64,000 bases of DNA from assembly GCA_964565935.1 (NCBI GenBank), contig CAZMGW010000001.1, forward strand, positions 1 to 64,000, written 5' to 3'. The position numbers and the translations under genes are program-made. Below the pieces are notes generated by a model. The model worked only from the letters and a program-made list of their open reading frames with translations, was not told where the DNA came from and did not search any database. This DNA comes from JBAXAM01 sp964565935. Its GTDB lineage: Bacteria > Pseudomonadota > Gammaproteobacteria > UBA9339. Below, in pieces: positions 18,440 to 28,754 of this stretch (positions are counted from its first letter, which is position 1; every line of letters begins with the position of its first letter).

Positions 18440-19729
18440 CTACAAACGCCAAACAGCAACGTTGTATTTGGCTAAAACTTCCTTATCAATAACACTTTTA
18501 ACATCAATCAGTAACTTAGGCTCAACTGCTTTGGCAACCAATTCTTTAATAGGCATATCCAAATAAAACTTATGAGCAACCGCTAGCACAATCGCATCAA
18601 CATCCCTTATATCATCCCAGTCACTAAGGATTATACCATACTCATGTTTTACCTCTTCAGCGTCGGCCAAAGGATCGTGCACTAAAACATTAACATGATA
18701 ACTACGCAATTCCTCAATAATATCAACTACCCTTGTATTGCGAATATCATTACAATCCTCTTTGAAGGTTAAACCCAATATAGCAACATTTGCCCCATTA
18801 ACTGCCTTTCCCATTCTAACCATTTTTTTGATGGTTTGTTCAGCAACATATTTTCCCATATCATCATTAATTCTCCTCCCCGACAAAATTACCTGTGGAT
18901 TCAACCCCAGCATATTGGCTTTATAGGTCAAATAATAAGGATCTACACCAATACAATGACCACCAACCAATCCTGGCTTAAAGGGCAAAAAATTCCACTT
19001 GGTACCAGCCGCAGCCAGCACCTCTGCGGTATCAATATTTAATTTTTCAAAAATAAGAGCCAACTCATTAATCAAGGCTATATTAATATCCCGCTGGGTA
19101 TTTTCTATAACCTTGGCTGCCTCAGCCACCATAATACTCGATGCCTTATAAACGCCGGCTGTAACAACTGAAGAGTAAACATCAGCAACAATCTCTAAAA
19201 CCTCTGGGGTTTGCCCCGAAACTACTTTACGAATGCTTTTAAAAGTATGTTCTTTGTCACTAGGGTTAATTCTTTCCGGTGAATAACCAATATAAAAATC
19301 AACACCACAACGCAATCCGGAAAATTTTTCCAAAACCGGAACACAATCTTCTTCTGTAGCTCCGGGATATACCGTCGACTCATAAACTACAATATCGCCC
19401 TTTTTTAGTTGTTTACCCACCAACTCAGAAGCACTAAGCAAACAGCCCAAATCCGGCTGCTTGGCCTTATTAATTGGCGTTGGAACCGCAATAATATGAA
19501 AGTCAGCCTGCTTAAGATCTTCTGGATTAGAAGTAAAAAGCAAGTTTGCTGAGCTTAAATCTGTAGCGGCAACTTCTAAAGTTTGATCAACCCCATTTCT
19601 TAACGCATCTATGCGCTTAGAGTTAATATCAAATGCCACAACTTTTTGTTTTTTAGCAAACTCCACAGCCATTGGTAATCCAACATAACCAAGTCCTATA
19701 ACCGAAATCTTTCTCATGTCTTTTTTCAT
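18440..19729 (-). CDS. tviB: UDP-N-acetyl-hexosamine 6-dehydrogenase (TviB/WbpO type)
   Basis: Nucleotide-sugar dehydrogenase of 429 residues. N-terminal GLGYVGLPMA Rossmann motif, VPTPIN, YSPERINP, and the catalytic Cys in PGLVGGHCIGVDPYYL, which is the TviB/WbpO/WbpA signature and differs from the Ugd at 10.5 kb. Oxidises UDP-GlcNAc or UDP-GalNAc to the uronic acid. The product can go to TviC (GalNAcA) and also to the WbpB/E/D enzymes encoded at 50.3-53.0 kb, which need UDP-GlcNAcA. Confidence 0.93.
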   Translation of the reverse strand: MKKDMRKISVIGLGYVGLPMAVEFAKKQKVVAFDINSKRIDALRNGVDQTLEVAATDLSSANLLFTSNPEDLKQADFHIIAVPTPINKAKQPDLGCLLSASELVGKQLKKGDIVVYESTVYPGATEEDCVPVLEKFSGLRCGVDFYIGYSPERINPSDKEHTFKSIRKVVSGQTPEVLEIVADVYSSVVTAGVYKASSIMVAEAAKVIENTQRDINIALINELALIFEKLNIDTAEVLAAAGTKWNFLPFKPGLVGGHCIGVDPYYLTYKANMLGLNPQVILSGRRINDDMGKYVAEQTIKKMVRMGKAVNGANVAILGLTFKEDCNDIRNTRVVDIIEELRSYHVNVLVHDPLADAEEVKHEYGIILSDWDDIRDVDAIVLAVAHKFYLDMPIKELVAKAVEPKLLIDVKSVIDKEVLAKYNVAVWRL

Positions 19730-19757
19730 TGTAACCTCATAACAAAACTATATTTTC

Positions 19758-20879
19758 TTAAACAGCATTAATTACATTCAAAATAGACTTATTGACCTTA
19801 TTGACATCATATTTTTCTTCAGCAATACGTCTACTTTCTTTCCCCATCTTTGCAATTATTTCCGGCTGTAAAATAAATTTTTCCATTGTTTCTACCAAAG
19901 CAACAATGTTTTTTATCGGCACCAAATACCCATTAACCCCTTCGACGATCGTTTCCCGACAACCAGGAGCATCAGTGGTAATAATTGGTCTGCCCATAGC
20001 CATTGCCTCAAGCACCGCCTTGGAGGTTCCTTCACGATAAGAAGGCAAAACAAAAACGCTAGCAACACTCAAAACCGGCCTAATATCCCTTACTCCGCCA
20101 CTATAATCAACAATCTTTTCGTCCACAAGTGTTTTTAACTCCTTAGCGCTCAGAGATGTTGGGTTAGAGTCCAAATCCCCTACCAAACAAAATACAGCAT
20201 GGGGATAACGACTCTTCAATATTTTACAAGCCGAGACATACTCATAAATACCTTTGTCTTTAATCAATCGAGCAACCATAAGAAACTTGGCTGTTTGAGA
20301 CAAAGGGGCAGGAGCATAATGATTAACATCCACCCCAGACCCATTAACTAAAACTACTTTTTCTTTGGGCACAATCTGCTCATCTACAAATAAATTTAAA
20401 TCATCAGGATTTTGAAAAAACACCTTGGTATTAAATTTTAATGATATCTTATACAAAGCTTTTACCAAACTACAAAGCAATTTTGTGGCAATTTTCTCAC
20501 TAATAAAAACCGTTCCTACACCAGTTATCATTGAGTATATTTTTTTAACTCCAGCGGCCTTAGAAACAAGAGAGCCGTAAATAACCGGTTTTATGTTATA
20601 CAAAAAAACCATATCAGGATTTTGCGCAACTATAATTTTATATAAAGCAACTATTACACCCAAGTCACTAAAAACACTTATACTGGATTTCTTTAGCTTT
20701 AATGACAAAAAATCTATTCCCAAAGACCCCAACTCCACTTTCACGGATTCACTATGAGAATCTAAAGGTGCACAAGCCACAACACTGTAACCCAACCCTT
20801 TAAGATCTTTCATGAAATTTAAACGAAAATTAATTAAGCCTAAAGAACTAGCACCAAATAACAATATTGTCTTATTCAT
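19758..20879 (-). CDS. glycosyltransferase family 4 (GT-B fold)
   Basis: 373 residues. C-terminal half has the GT4 pattern: FLMVARLIKDKGIYEY, then REGTSKAVLEAMAMGRPIIT with the EX7E motif and a donor loop TDAPGCRE. The N-terminal acceptor domain begins ILLFGASSLGLINFR. Retaining, cytoplasmic side of the inner membrane; donor unknown. It overlaps the 3' end of the upstream asnB gene by 8 bases, so the two are co-translated. Confidence 0.88.
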   Translation of the reverse strand: MNKTILLFGASSLGLINFRLNFMKDLKGLGYSVVACAPLDSHSESVKVELGSLGIDFLSLKLKKSSISVFSDLGVIVALYKIIVAQNPDMVFLYNIKPVIYGSLVSKAAGVKKIYSMITGVGTVFISEKIATKLLCSLVKALYKISLKFNTKVFFQNPDDLNLFVDEQIVPKEKVVLVNGSGVDVNHYAPAPLSQTAKFLMVARLIKDKGIYEYVSACKILKSRYPHAVFCLVGDLDSNPTSLSAKELKTLVDEKIVDYSGGVRDIRPVLSVASVFVLPSYREGTSKAVLEAMAMGRPIITTDAPGCRETIVEGVNGYLVPIKNIVALVETMEKFILQPEIIAKMGKESRRIAEEKYDVNKVNKSILNVINAV

Positions 20880-22818
20880 TTTTTTCTAACCATGCTTGAA
20901 ACATCAAAATATTCCACATAAGGTAGGACCAATCTTTTTTACCAGATAAATGTTCTTGCCAATATTTTTTGACCACATCAGACCGCAAATATTGTTGTTG
21001 CTCTAATTTATTCTCATCGATTAAATTTTCAGCCCAGTCTTTTAAAGGGCCCTTTAGCCATGCACCTATAGGAGCTCCAAAACCAACTTTTGGTAAATCT
21101 AAAATTTTTTGCGGTACAAACCGGGCCAACAACTTTCTTAATAAATATTTATTCTTATGATCATGTATTTTAGCCCCAAGCGGCAGAGACCAAGCAAAAG
21201 AGTAAACCTCAGGATCCAAATAAGGTGTTCTTACCTCCAAACCAACCCCCATAGATGCACGATCGACCTTAGTCAAGATATCTCCCGGCAAATAAGAAAC
21301 CGTATCAGCCAGCATCATCCAATGAACAAAATCATTATTATTCGCCCAATCACCATTAGCCACATCATCATAAGAACCTGGACTGGAATGTGGCGACGTC
21401 GCCATAATATCTTCAGGATTAATGATAGTGGAGACAATATTGGCATAGAATTCTTTCTGGGATTTGGCTAAACATAGTGAGCGAGCGGTTTTATGCATTT
21501 TTTGCCCTAAAGCTGCCACACAGGAAAGTTTAGGACAAATTTTATTAGTTATAGCACTTACAGCATCTAATTGTTTTTCAGTAAATATTTTTGCTAATAA
21601 AGGAAATAAACTCGGAAAACGTTGCGACAATTGATAAATCTTATTTAGCCAAACATAACGATTATAACCGCCAAACAACTCGTCACCACCATCACCACTC
21701 AAACAAACCTTAACCTGCTGCCGCGCTAAACTACTAACAATATAGGTTGGTATTTGTGAAGAATCTGCAAACGGCTCATCATAAATTTCGGGTAATTTTG
21801 GCACCACATCAAGCATTTCTTTTAATGAAACATAATGCTCGGTATGTTCGGTTTGTAAAATTCCCGCTATTTTTTTCGCGGTGGGGGCTTCGTTATTAAA
21901 GAACTTTTCATGAAAACCAATAGTAAAGGTTTTAACTGGACAACTATTTTGCTCTTGCATGAGGCTAGCAACTAAAGAAGAGTCTATACCACCAGACAGG
22001 AACACACCAACCGGCACATCAGAAACACATCTTTGCTTTACTGACGTTGCTAGACAAGAGTGTAATTCATTTAAAACAACTTGTTCATTGTTAGCATCAA
22101 AGGTTTTTATCTTTTGCGCCGCCTCTTTTGCAGCAGAAACTGCCGACCAATAAATATATTGTTTTTGATTTTTTTTATCATCAATCTCAAGAATTGTCCC
22201 GGGTGTTATTTTATATATATCTTCATAAATAGAAAATGGCGCTGGAACATAACTATAGCGTAAAAATAAAGCAACCGCTTTAGGCAACACCCTGGGCTGC
22301 CAAGGATGGTATTTCTTTAAAGCCTTCAACTCAGACCCAAAAATCAATGTATTATTTATCCAACCATAATAAAGGGGTTTTTCACCAAACCGATCCCGAG
22401 CTAAATAGATTTTTTTAGTGGCAGCATCCCAAATAGCAAAAGCAAACATACCGTTAAATCTCTTGATCGCCTCTACGATCCCCCAAACCTCAATTGCTGC
22501 CAACACAACCTCCGTATCAGAGTGGCCAACAAACCTAACACCTAAAGCATTCAGCTCCTTTCTAATATCAAGATAATTATAAATCTCACCATTATAAGTA
22601 ATAACATATCTTTTTGAAGCAGAATGCATCGGTTGGTGTCCAGCAGCAGAAAGATCAATAATCGAAAGACGTCGATGACCAAACGCAACCCCAGCTGCTT
22701 GGTCAAGCCAAACACCATGATCATCAGGACCACGGGAGTGAATTGCAGAGGTCATGTCAGTAACACACTGCAATTCGTTTGAATTATTGTTATATACGAT
22801 TCCTGTGATACCACACAT
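20872..22818 (-). CDS. asnB: glutamine-dependent asparagine synthetase-like amidotransferase, copy 1
   Basis: 648 residues: N-terminal Ntn glutaminase domain with Cys2 (MCGITG), RGPDDHG and NGEIYNYLD; C-terminal synthetase domain with the PP-loop FLSGGIDSSLVA. In a cluster making uronic acids such enzymes (for example WbpS of P. aeruginosa) probably amidate the carboxyl to a uronamide; a true asparagine synthetase cannot be excluded. First gene of the minus-strand block that ends at ugd. Paralogues are at 26829-28754 and 35943-37790. Confidence 0.9.
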   Translation of the reverse strand: MCGITGIVYNNNSNELQCVTDMTSAIHSRGPDDHGVWLDQAAGVAFGHRRLSIIDLSAAGHQPMHSASKRYVITYNGEIYNYLDIRKELNALGVRFVGHSDTEVVLAAIEVWGIVEAIKRFNGMFAFAIWDAATKKIYLARDRFGEKPLYYGWINNTLIFGSELKALKKYHPWQPRVLPKAVALFLRYSYVPAPFSIYEDIYKITPGTILEIDDKKNQKQYIYWSAVSAAKEAAQKIKTFDANNEQVVLNELHSCLATSVKQRCVSDVPVGVFLSGGIDSSLVASLMQEQNSCPVKTFTIGFHEKFFNNEAPTAKKIAGILQTEHTEHYVSLKEMLDVVPKLPEIYDEPFADSSQIPTYIVSSLARQQVKVCLSGDGGDELFGGYNRYVWLNKIYQLSQRFPSLFPLLAKIFTEKQLDAVSAITNKICPKLSCVAALGQKMHKTARSLCLAKSQKEFYANIVSTIINPEDIMATSPHSSPGSYDDVANGDWANNNDFVHWMMLADTVSYLPGDILTKVDRASMGVGLEVRTPYLDPEVYSFAWSLPLGAKIHDHKNKYLLRKLLARFVPQKILDLPKVGFGAPIGAWLKGPLKDWAENLIDENKLEQQQYLRSDVVKKYWQEHLSGKKDWSYLMWNILMFQAWLEKNE

Positions 22819-23443
22819 GGGTAGGCCTTAATTTTGTTCTCAAACCATATAGCTTCAATCTGCTTATTGCACATCAAGATAACAACATTTTACTATCCAA
22901 TTTTTTATGACCAAGAGACATCAAACACACATAGGCAAACAAATGCGATGTGTGCGCCATACAAACACTAATGTAGGTATAACGCGGCACTCCAAAAAAA
23001 CAATATAATCAGCAACACTTCAGTGGGAATAAACCTCACACTCATTCTTCTTTGCAAAAAGAATTTTGCGCACATCACACCTCCATACCCAACTAAAATA
23101 TTTTTCACCAACCAAGTTAACAACCCGCGTCTGTAATTAATTTTTTCTTCTCTTTTCAATGCAAACAATAGCTCGCTTAGATGATATTGGCAAACCATAC
23201 CATTTCGTTGATAATATACAAGAAAAAGCGGAGCTGAAAATTTTTCCGTAATACTCCATATCAACCATGTTTTTTTGCTTATATAAAACTAAAAAACCGA
23301 AAAACACAACCATACGCCCTCAAAAAATCCGCTTTCCTGCTCACAAAAATATTCCCCAAAAAATCATGGCAATATCCCAGAAAAATCAGCTATAATATAA
23401 TCCAATACAGGAACAATGCTTAGAGAGAACATTAAAACAGCAT
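22819..23443. other. 625-base intergenic region between divergent asnB and glycosyltransferase genes
   Basis: No convincing gene. A 98-codon minus-strand frame (22968-23264) opens with TTG and has no recognisable motif or ribosome site; it may be an eroded remnant. The region must hold promoters for both directions. The only consensus element I see is TATAAT near 23391, facing the plus-strand glycosyltransferase. Confidence 0.55.
23391..23396 (+). promoter_or_regulatory. candidate -10 box of the lone plus-strand glycosyltransferase
   Basis: A perfect TATAAT lies 48 bases before the ATG at 23444. No good -35 hexamer is found at 16-18 bases, so confidence is limited. Confidence 0.35.
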
Positions 23444-24604
23444 ATGCCGCAAAAAATACCAACTATTACACACATTATAACCGATTTGGCTCCGGGTGGC
23501 GCTGAAACATTTTTACTGCGCCTTGTATCTAGCTTAAAAGATTTTCAGCATCACGTTGTCTCTCTAGCCCCCATAGAAGACACTAACTTTACTCAGTTAT
23601 TCTTTGAAAAAGCAGCATCCGTTACCAGTTTAGACATTTCTTCCAAAAATATTCATGAGATTTACAAGTTATTTTCTTTAAGCAGTCTTTTAAAACAACA
23701 AGCTCCACACTTAGTACAAACTTGGATGTATCACGCTAATGTTATAGGAGGAATAGCTGCTAAAATTAACAAACTCCCAGTAATTTGGAATATTCGCAAC
23801 AGCTCTTTAAGCAAAGAAACACCCGAGAGTTTAAAACTTAATACTTTTACAAATTATGTCGTTAAAACAGGAGCCGTCTTATCAAAATATATACCAGAAA
23901 CTATAGTTTCCTGCTCTCACTATGCGGCTTTATTGCATCAGAAGTGGGGATATAGAAAAGACAACTTTATAGTTATTCCTAACGGCATCGACATCGAACT
24001 GTTTTCTCCAAAACCACAGATAAAAACCCAGTTAAGAAAGGAACTAGGGATAGGAGACCTGGAAATCGTCATAGGATTTGTTGGTAGATTACATCCTCAA
24101 AAAGACATCCCCAACTTTCTCAAGGCCGCTCGTTTATTTCTTGAACACGAACCAAATGCTCAATTTCTTCTTTGTGGCGATGGATTAACCAAGGAAAATC
24201 CATTGGTCAACAAATGGATTGAAAATGAAAACCTTAATAACCACTGCCATCTTTTAGATAAAATTAGCGACACGCATAATATATATAATGTTCTCGACAT
24301 TTACTGCTCGCCTTCAGCTTACGGCGAAGCTTTTCCTAACGTTATAGCAGAAGCCATGTCCTGCGGCATCCCATGTGTAGGAACTGATGTCGGGGATACA
24401 AGACTAATCCTTGGAGATCAAGGAATCACCGTCCCACCAAAAGACCCTCAAGCATTGGCTCAAGCATGGAAACATTTACTATCACAACAAATTCAACCAT
24501 CCCTGGTTCGCCAAAGAATTATAGATAACTTTTCCTTACCTGCCAGCAGCAACCTTTATCGTCAGCTATACCTTGGGCAAATTACTAAAACAGCCAAAAC
24601 ATAA
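23444..24604 (+). CDS. glycosyltransferase family 4 (GT-B fold)
   Basis: 386 residues. N-terminal LAPGGAETFLLRL is a typical GT4 opening; C-terminal IGFVGRLHPQKDIPNFLKA and YGEAFPNVIAEAMSCGIPCV carry the donor-binding site and EX7E motif. It is a single plus-strand gene between two minus-strand blocks and converges with the epimerase gene 10 bases away. No clear terminator separates them. Donor and acceptor unknown. Confidence 0.88.
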   Translation: MPQKIPTITHIITDLAPGGAETFLLRLVSSLKDFQHHVVSLAPIEDTNFTQLFFEKAASVTSLDISSKNIHEIYKLFSLSSLLKQQAPHLVQTWMYHANVIGGIAAKINKLPVIWNIRNSSLSKETPESLKLNTFTNYVVKTGAVLSKYIPETIVSCSHYAALLHQKWGYRKDNFIVIPNGIDIELFSPKPQIKTQLRKELGIGDLEIVIGFVGRLHPQKDIPNFLKAARLFLEHEPNAQFLLCGDGLTKENPLVNKWIENENLNNHCHLLDKISDTHNIYNVLDIYCSPSAYGEAFPNVIAEAMSCGIPCVGTDVGDTRLILGDQGITVPPKDPQALAQAWKHLLSQQIQPSLVRQRIIDNFSLPASSNLYRQLYLGQITKTAKT

Positions 24605-24614
24605 AAAACATCTT

Positions 24615-25613
24615 CTAAGACACGTTATAATAACTCTTGTACCACTGAATAAATTTTTCAACCCCTACACTAATATCCGTTGATATCTTAATATGAAAAT
24701 CTGACTTAATAAGGCTATTATTAGCCCAGGTATTTACCACGTCACCCGCTTGAAGAGGTAAAAAATTCTTAATAGCCTCTTTGCCTATTGCTTTCTCAAG
24801 CGTAGTTATCAGATCCAATAATTTGATTGGATGGTTATTTCCAACGTTATATATCCAATATGGAATACGCTCATCACTATTTTGCTTAAAACGTTCTTTA
24901 TGTGTTATATCATACAAAACAGTTACTGTAGAAGACACAACATCGTCAACGTAAGTAAAATCTCTCAACATATCCCCATTGTTGAATATCTCTATAGGGG
25001 TGTTGGATAATATTTTTTGGGTAAAACCAAAAATCGCCATATCCGGCCTACCCCATGGACCATATACAGTAAAATAACGTAATCCCACACATGGTAACCC
25101 GTATAACCTTGCATATGAATAAGCTATCAGCTCATCAGACCTCTTAGTAGCAGCATATAATGATGCCGGACAATCCGTTTTTTCCTCTTCAGAAACGGCA
25201 TGTTTACCATCAACCATACCATATACTGAGCTTGATGACGCATAAACAAACTTTTCGATCCCAGTGTTTTTAGCCGCCTCAATAACATTAAAAAAACCAT
25301 TGATATTGCTTTCAATGTAAATTCTTGGATTAACCAATGAATAACGCACCCCTGCTTGCGCAGCCAAATGAACTATATTTTTAACCTTATATTTTTCTAT
25401 TAGCTTCACTAACGCATCGTAGTTACCTATATCCTCTTTATAAAAATTGAAGTTATCAAACTTTGAAAGATTAGCAATTCTTGCCAACTTTAAATTCACA
25501 TCGTAGTAATCATTTAAATTATCAATACCCAATACACTCTGACCTCGCTGTAGCAATTCATGACTTACGCCAGCACCTATAAATCCTGCCGCTCCTGTTA
25601 CAAGTGTGCACAT
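24615..25613 (-). CDS. UDP-glucuronate 4-epimerase
   Basis: 332-residue SDR epimerase of the glucuronate 4-epimerase (LspL/GAE) type: TLVTGAAGFIG, AAQAGVRYSLVNP, SNINGFFNV, YASSSSVYG, YAATKRSDE with catalytic Tyr/Lys, and RYFTVYGPWGRPDMA, a hallmark of that subfamily. Converts UDP-GlcA from Ugd to UDP-GalA. A strong GGAGGGGG ribosome site lies just before the ATG. Last gene of the three-gene minus block starting at 28754. Confidence 0.9.
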   Translation of the reverse strand: MCTLVTGAAGFIGAGVSHELLQRGQSVLGIDNLNDYYDVNLKLARIANLSKFDNFNFYKEDIGNYDALVKLIEKYKVKNIVHLAAQAGVRYSLVNPRIYIESNINGFFNVIEAAKNTGIEKFVYASSSSVYGMVDGKHAVSEEEKTDCPASLYAATKRSDELIAYSYARLYGLPCVGLRYFTVYGPWGRPDMAIFGFTQKILSNTPIEIFNNGDMLRDFTYVDDVVSSTVTVLYDITHKERFKQNSDERIPYWIYNVGNNHPIKLLDLITTLEKAIGKEAIKNFLPLQAGDVVNTWANNSLIKSDFHIKISTDISVGVEKFIQWYKSYYNVS

Positions 25614-25706
25614 ACCCCCTCCCGCTATATGTAAAATTGTTTATACTATATATCCAAACAACAAGACTGAAAATATTAACAGCCTCACAAAAAATAACAT
25701 GGGTTT

Positions 25707-26828
25707 TTATTTAATAAACAACCTCTCTCTCAACAAACAGATCCATTGCTTTGATATAAGTTCAACACTGTATCTATCGACCACCTTCAACGCTTCGTTA
25801 GATAATTTATCTCTCAGAACCTCATCGTCCATGAGTTTTTTCATGGCCTCTGACAAAGCACTAATATCACCCGCCGGCACCAACAATCCATTTTCCCCAC
25901 TCTTAATGATATCTGATGGCCCAGCCTCACAATCAAAACTAATAACTGGAAGCCCATAAGCCATCGCCTCAAGCAACGCATTGGGAAACCCCTCTACCCT
26001 AGAACTTAACACAAATATTTTCGCTGATTTATAATACATTTCAGGGTTACTCGTGCGACCAGTTAAAACCACATATTCTCCCAAACCCAATCTTGCAATT
26101 TGCTCTTCTAGTTTTTTCCTCTCCTCCCCGTCCCCCACTAGTAATAAGCGCCATTGAGGATAGTCTTTATAGCATTTAGAATAAGCCTCAATCAAAAGAT
26201 CAGGCCCTTTTTGTGAAGATAACCTACCCACATATAATATATAATTTTGTCTTATACTAGACTTATCGTTTTGTAGTATTTTAACCACATCAAGTGGATT
26301 CGGTATAATCGCTATTTTTGTATTACAAAGAAATTTCTGCGCCCACACTGCTACAGTATTAGTCTGCGCAACAAAAGCACTGCTCAACTTATAAATTATT
26401 TTTCGCAACCAATCGAAAAGATTCCCTTCATTAAAATATTGAGGATAAGTACGCTCAGAAATAACAACTGGTATACCGGTAAATAAACAAGCCACCAATG
26501 CCACAATATTTTGAGCATCCATAAAACTAACCATCACATCTGGACGCACAGACACCAGAACTTTTCTTATGCGCAATATCCTAATAAAGTTCAAATAAAC
26601 TCTTTTTAAAATATTACTCTGACCGCCATTATCGTCATTACTACGAAAAATCCCAGTCCAATAACGTTTTACACTTTCGTTAACTACATAAAAATCGTTT
26701 TGTGGTGCGTCATAAGTCAGTAAAGAAACTTCCAAATTTTCCACCTTTGACCAATGATTGCATAGAAGCGATGCCACACGCTCTGCTCCCCCAGCTCGCA
26801 ACGATGAAATGAAAAACAATATCTTCAC
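25707..26828 (-). CDS. glycosyltransferase family 4 (PglJ/PglH-like)
   Basis: 373 residues. Opening FFISSLRAGGAERVA and the C-terminal NYILYVGRLSSQKGPDLLIEA, TGRTSNPEMYYKSA and SRVEGFPNALLEAMAYGLPV are typical of retaining GT4 enzymes that add HexNAc or galactose residues to lipid-linked oligosaccharides. Start is GTG immediately after the stop of asnB (TAA-GTG), with GGAG inside the end of asnB serving as ribosome site. Specificity cannot be read from sequence. Confidence 0.88.
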   Translation of the reverse strand: MKILFFISSLRAGGAERVASLLCNHWSKVENLEVSLLTYDAPQNDFYVVNESVKRYWTGIFRSNDDNGGQSNILKRVYLNFIRILRIRKVLVSVRPDVMVSFMDAQNIVALVACLFTGIPVVISERTYPQYFNEGNLFDWLRKIIYKLSSAFVAQTNTVAVWAQKFLCNTKIAIIPNPLDVVKILQNDKSSIRQNYILYVGRLSSQKGPDLLIEAYSKCYKDYPQWRLLLVGDGEERKKLEEQIARLGLGEYVVLTGRTSNPEMYYKSAKIFVLSSRVEGFPNALLEAMAYGLPVISFDCEAGPSDIIKSGENGLLVPAGDISALSEAMKKLMDDEVLRDKLSNEALKVVDRYSVELISKQWICLLRERLFIK

Positions 26829-28754
26829 TTATGACTCCATATACTCGCTATACCAAGACTGAAACATCAACATCTCCCATAAAAAAGGAGCTAAATTTTT
26901 CTTACCCGATAAATGATCATGCCACTTCTTCTCTATTAAATTAACATTAAGGCAACCATGTTTTGCTAACATTTCTCGCGACAATAAATCACTCGCCCAC
27001 CCTTTTAGCGGACCGCGCAACCAAGAAGCTATGGGAACGCCAAACCCTTGCTTTGGTCTTTCTAACAAATCACGAGGAACATATTGGTACAATATATTTT
27101 TTAAAATGCTTTTTGCGCATTTACCCTTAAGTTTCGTCTGCAATGGCAAAGAACAGGCAAACTCCACAACGCGACGATCAAGAAATGGCGCCCTGGTCTC
27201 CAAACTAACCGACATAGCGGCACGATCAACTTTCACCATAATGTCATCTGGCAAATATGTCATCATATCCACATACATCATTTGACTTATAACATCAATA
27301 TTTTCAAGATGATGCATACCTTGCAAAGTATTATGCCATGAATCTTGCAAAATCACTTCATCATCTAATGGCAACTGAGACATAATAGATTCATAAATCT
27401 GATCTGCTGGCATTTTTAATGTTAGTGCCGCCCGACGACCCAAGCCCCATGCCCTAGCCATACCGAGCTTGGCTAAAATTTTACTGTCATATTCAGCAAT
27501 ATTGGGAATAGCTAAAATAAAATTAGCTGCCATCTGGTTTAAATAATCAGGCAACAAGCTCTTCACATCAAGCAATTTTTTTGCCATTAAATATCTTGTG
27601 TATCCAGCAAACAATTCATCACCCCCATCCCCCGAAAGCGCTACTGTTACTTTGGATCTCGTAAGTGTAGAAATAAGAATTGTCGGAAGTTGAGATGAGT
27701 CGGCAAAAGGTTCGTCGTAAATCTTTGGTAGTTTCGGGATAATATCAAAAGTATCATTAGGGGTAAGGTATAGTTCTGTATGATCAGTGCCCAGATGCTT
27801 CGCCACTGCTAGTGCGTGTTGTGCTTCATTAAATTCAGCATCATCAAAACCAATTGTAAAAGTCTTGATCTTCTTTGAACTTGCTTTCTGCATAAGAGCG
27901 ACAATCAAAGAAGAGTCTATTCCTCCTGACAAGAATGCCCCAATTGGAACATCACCAATCATGGTCTGTTGAATCACATGCTCAAGAATATTTTCAAGTT
28001 TATTCTGTGCTTCACTAACTGGTAATTTTGCGTCACTAAAAAAGTCTTTAGCAGCCCAATACCTATCAAACACCAGCTCATCTTTTCTACCAAGCGCCGC
28101 TAAATCAATCTCAGCGTAAGTGCCAGGTAAAACTTTTTTGATACCCTGGAAGATACTATATGGAGCTGGAATATACCCATAACGAAAATAAGCCCCCAAA
28201 GCTTCCATATCTAATGCTGGTTTTTTAACGCTTATGCCTTTTAGAATCTTTAATTCGGAACCAAAAACAAAAATATCGCCTAGCCAACCATAATAAAGAG
28301 GTTTTTCCCCGATGCGGTCTCGAGCCAAAATTAATTTCTTAGCTTGCTTATCAAACACCGCAATGGCAAACATCCCACACATTTTTTCTAGGGTTTTTTT
28401 TATGCCCCAATATTCGAATCCTCGGAGCAACACCTCAGTATCTGAATGTCCCTGCCAAGAAGTTGAGACTGACTTGTCTAATTCTTTTTTAAGGTCTAAG
28501 TAATTGTATATTTCACCATTATAAACTATAACAAACCGATCCTGAGATGAAAACATAGGCTGATGCCCAGTAGGGTTAAGATCAATTATAGACAATCTAC
28601 GATGTCCAAGCGCAAGGTTAGAACCAACATCAACCCAATACCCGCTATCATCAGGACCACGATGCGTGAGCGCATCAGCCATTTTTTTTATAGATTCAGT
28701 ATAGAACTCTTTAGGACGTGGATTTAATGAAAAAAAGCCAGTTATTCCGCACAT
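26829..28754 (-). CDS. asnB: glutamine-dependent asparagine synthetase-like amidotransferase, copy 2
   Basis: 641 residues, same architecture as copy 1: Cys2 glutaminase (MCGITGF), HRGPDDSG, and PP-loop FLSGGIDSSLIV. Similar enough to copy 1 to be a paralogue from within this cluster family. First gene of a minus-strand set with a GT4 and the UDP-glucuronate 4-epimerase, so amidation of a GalA residue is a reasonable guess. It is divergent from the MarR-type regulator across 265 bases. Confidence 0.9.
   Translation of the reverse strand: MCGITGFFSLNPRPKEFYTESIKKMADALTHRGPDDSGYWVDVGSNLALGHRRLSIIDLNPTGHQPMFSSQDRFVIVYNGEIYNYLDLKKELDKSVSTSWQGHSDTEVLLRGFEYWGIKKTLEKMCGMFAIAVFDKQAKKLILARDRIGEKPLYYGWLGDIFVFGSELKILKGISVKKPALDMEALGAYFRYGYIPAPYSIFQGIKKVLPGTYAEIDLAALGRKDELVFDRYWAAKDFFSDAKLPVSEAQNKLENILEHVIQQTMIGDVPIGAFLSGGIDSSLIVALMQKASSKKIKTFTIGFDDAEFNEAQHALAVAKHLGTDHTELYLTPNDTFDIIPKLPKIYDEPFADSSQLPTILISTLTRSKVTVALSGDGGDELFAGYTRYLMAKKLLDVKSLLPDYLNQMAANFILAIPNIAEYDSKILAKLGMARAWGLGRRAALTLKMPADQIYESIMSQLPLDDEVILQDSWHNTLQGMHHLENIDVISQMMYVDMMTYLPDDIMVKVDRAAMSVSLETRAPFLDRRVVEFACSLPLQTKLKGKCAKSILKNILYQYVPRDLLERPKQGFGVPIASWLRGPLKGWASDLLSREMLAKHGCLNVNLIEKKWHDHLSGKKNLAPFLWEMLMFQSWYSEYMES

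Noticed and set aside
22968..23264. 98-codon minus-strand frame between asnB and the glycosyltransferase
   Set aside because: TTG start, no ribosome site, no recognisable motif; better seen as non-coding or an eroded remnant.
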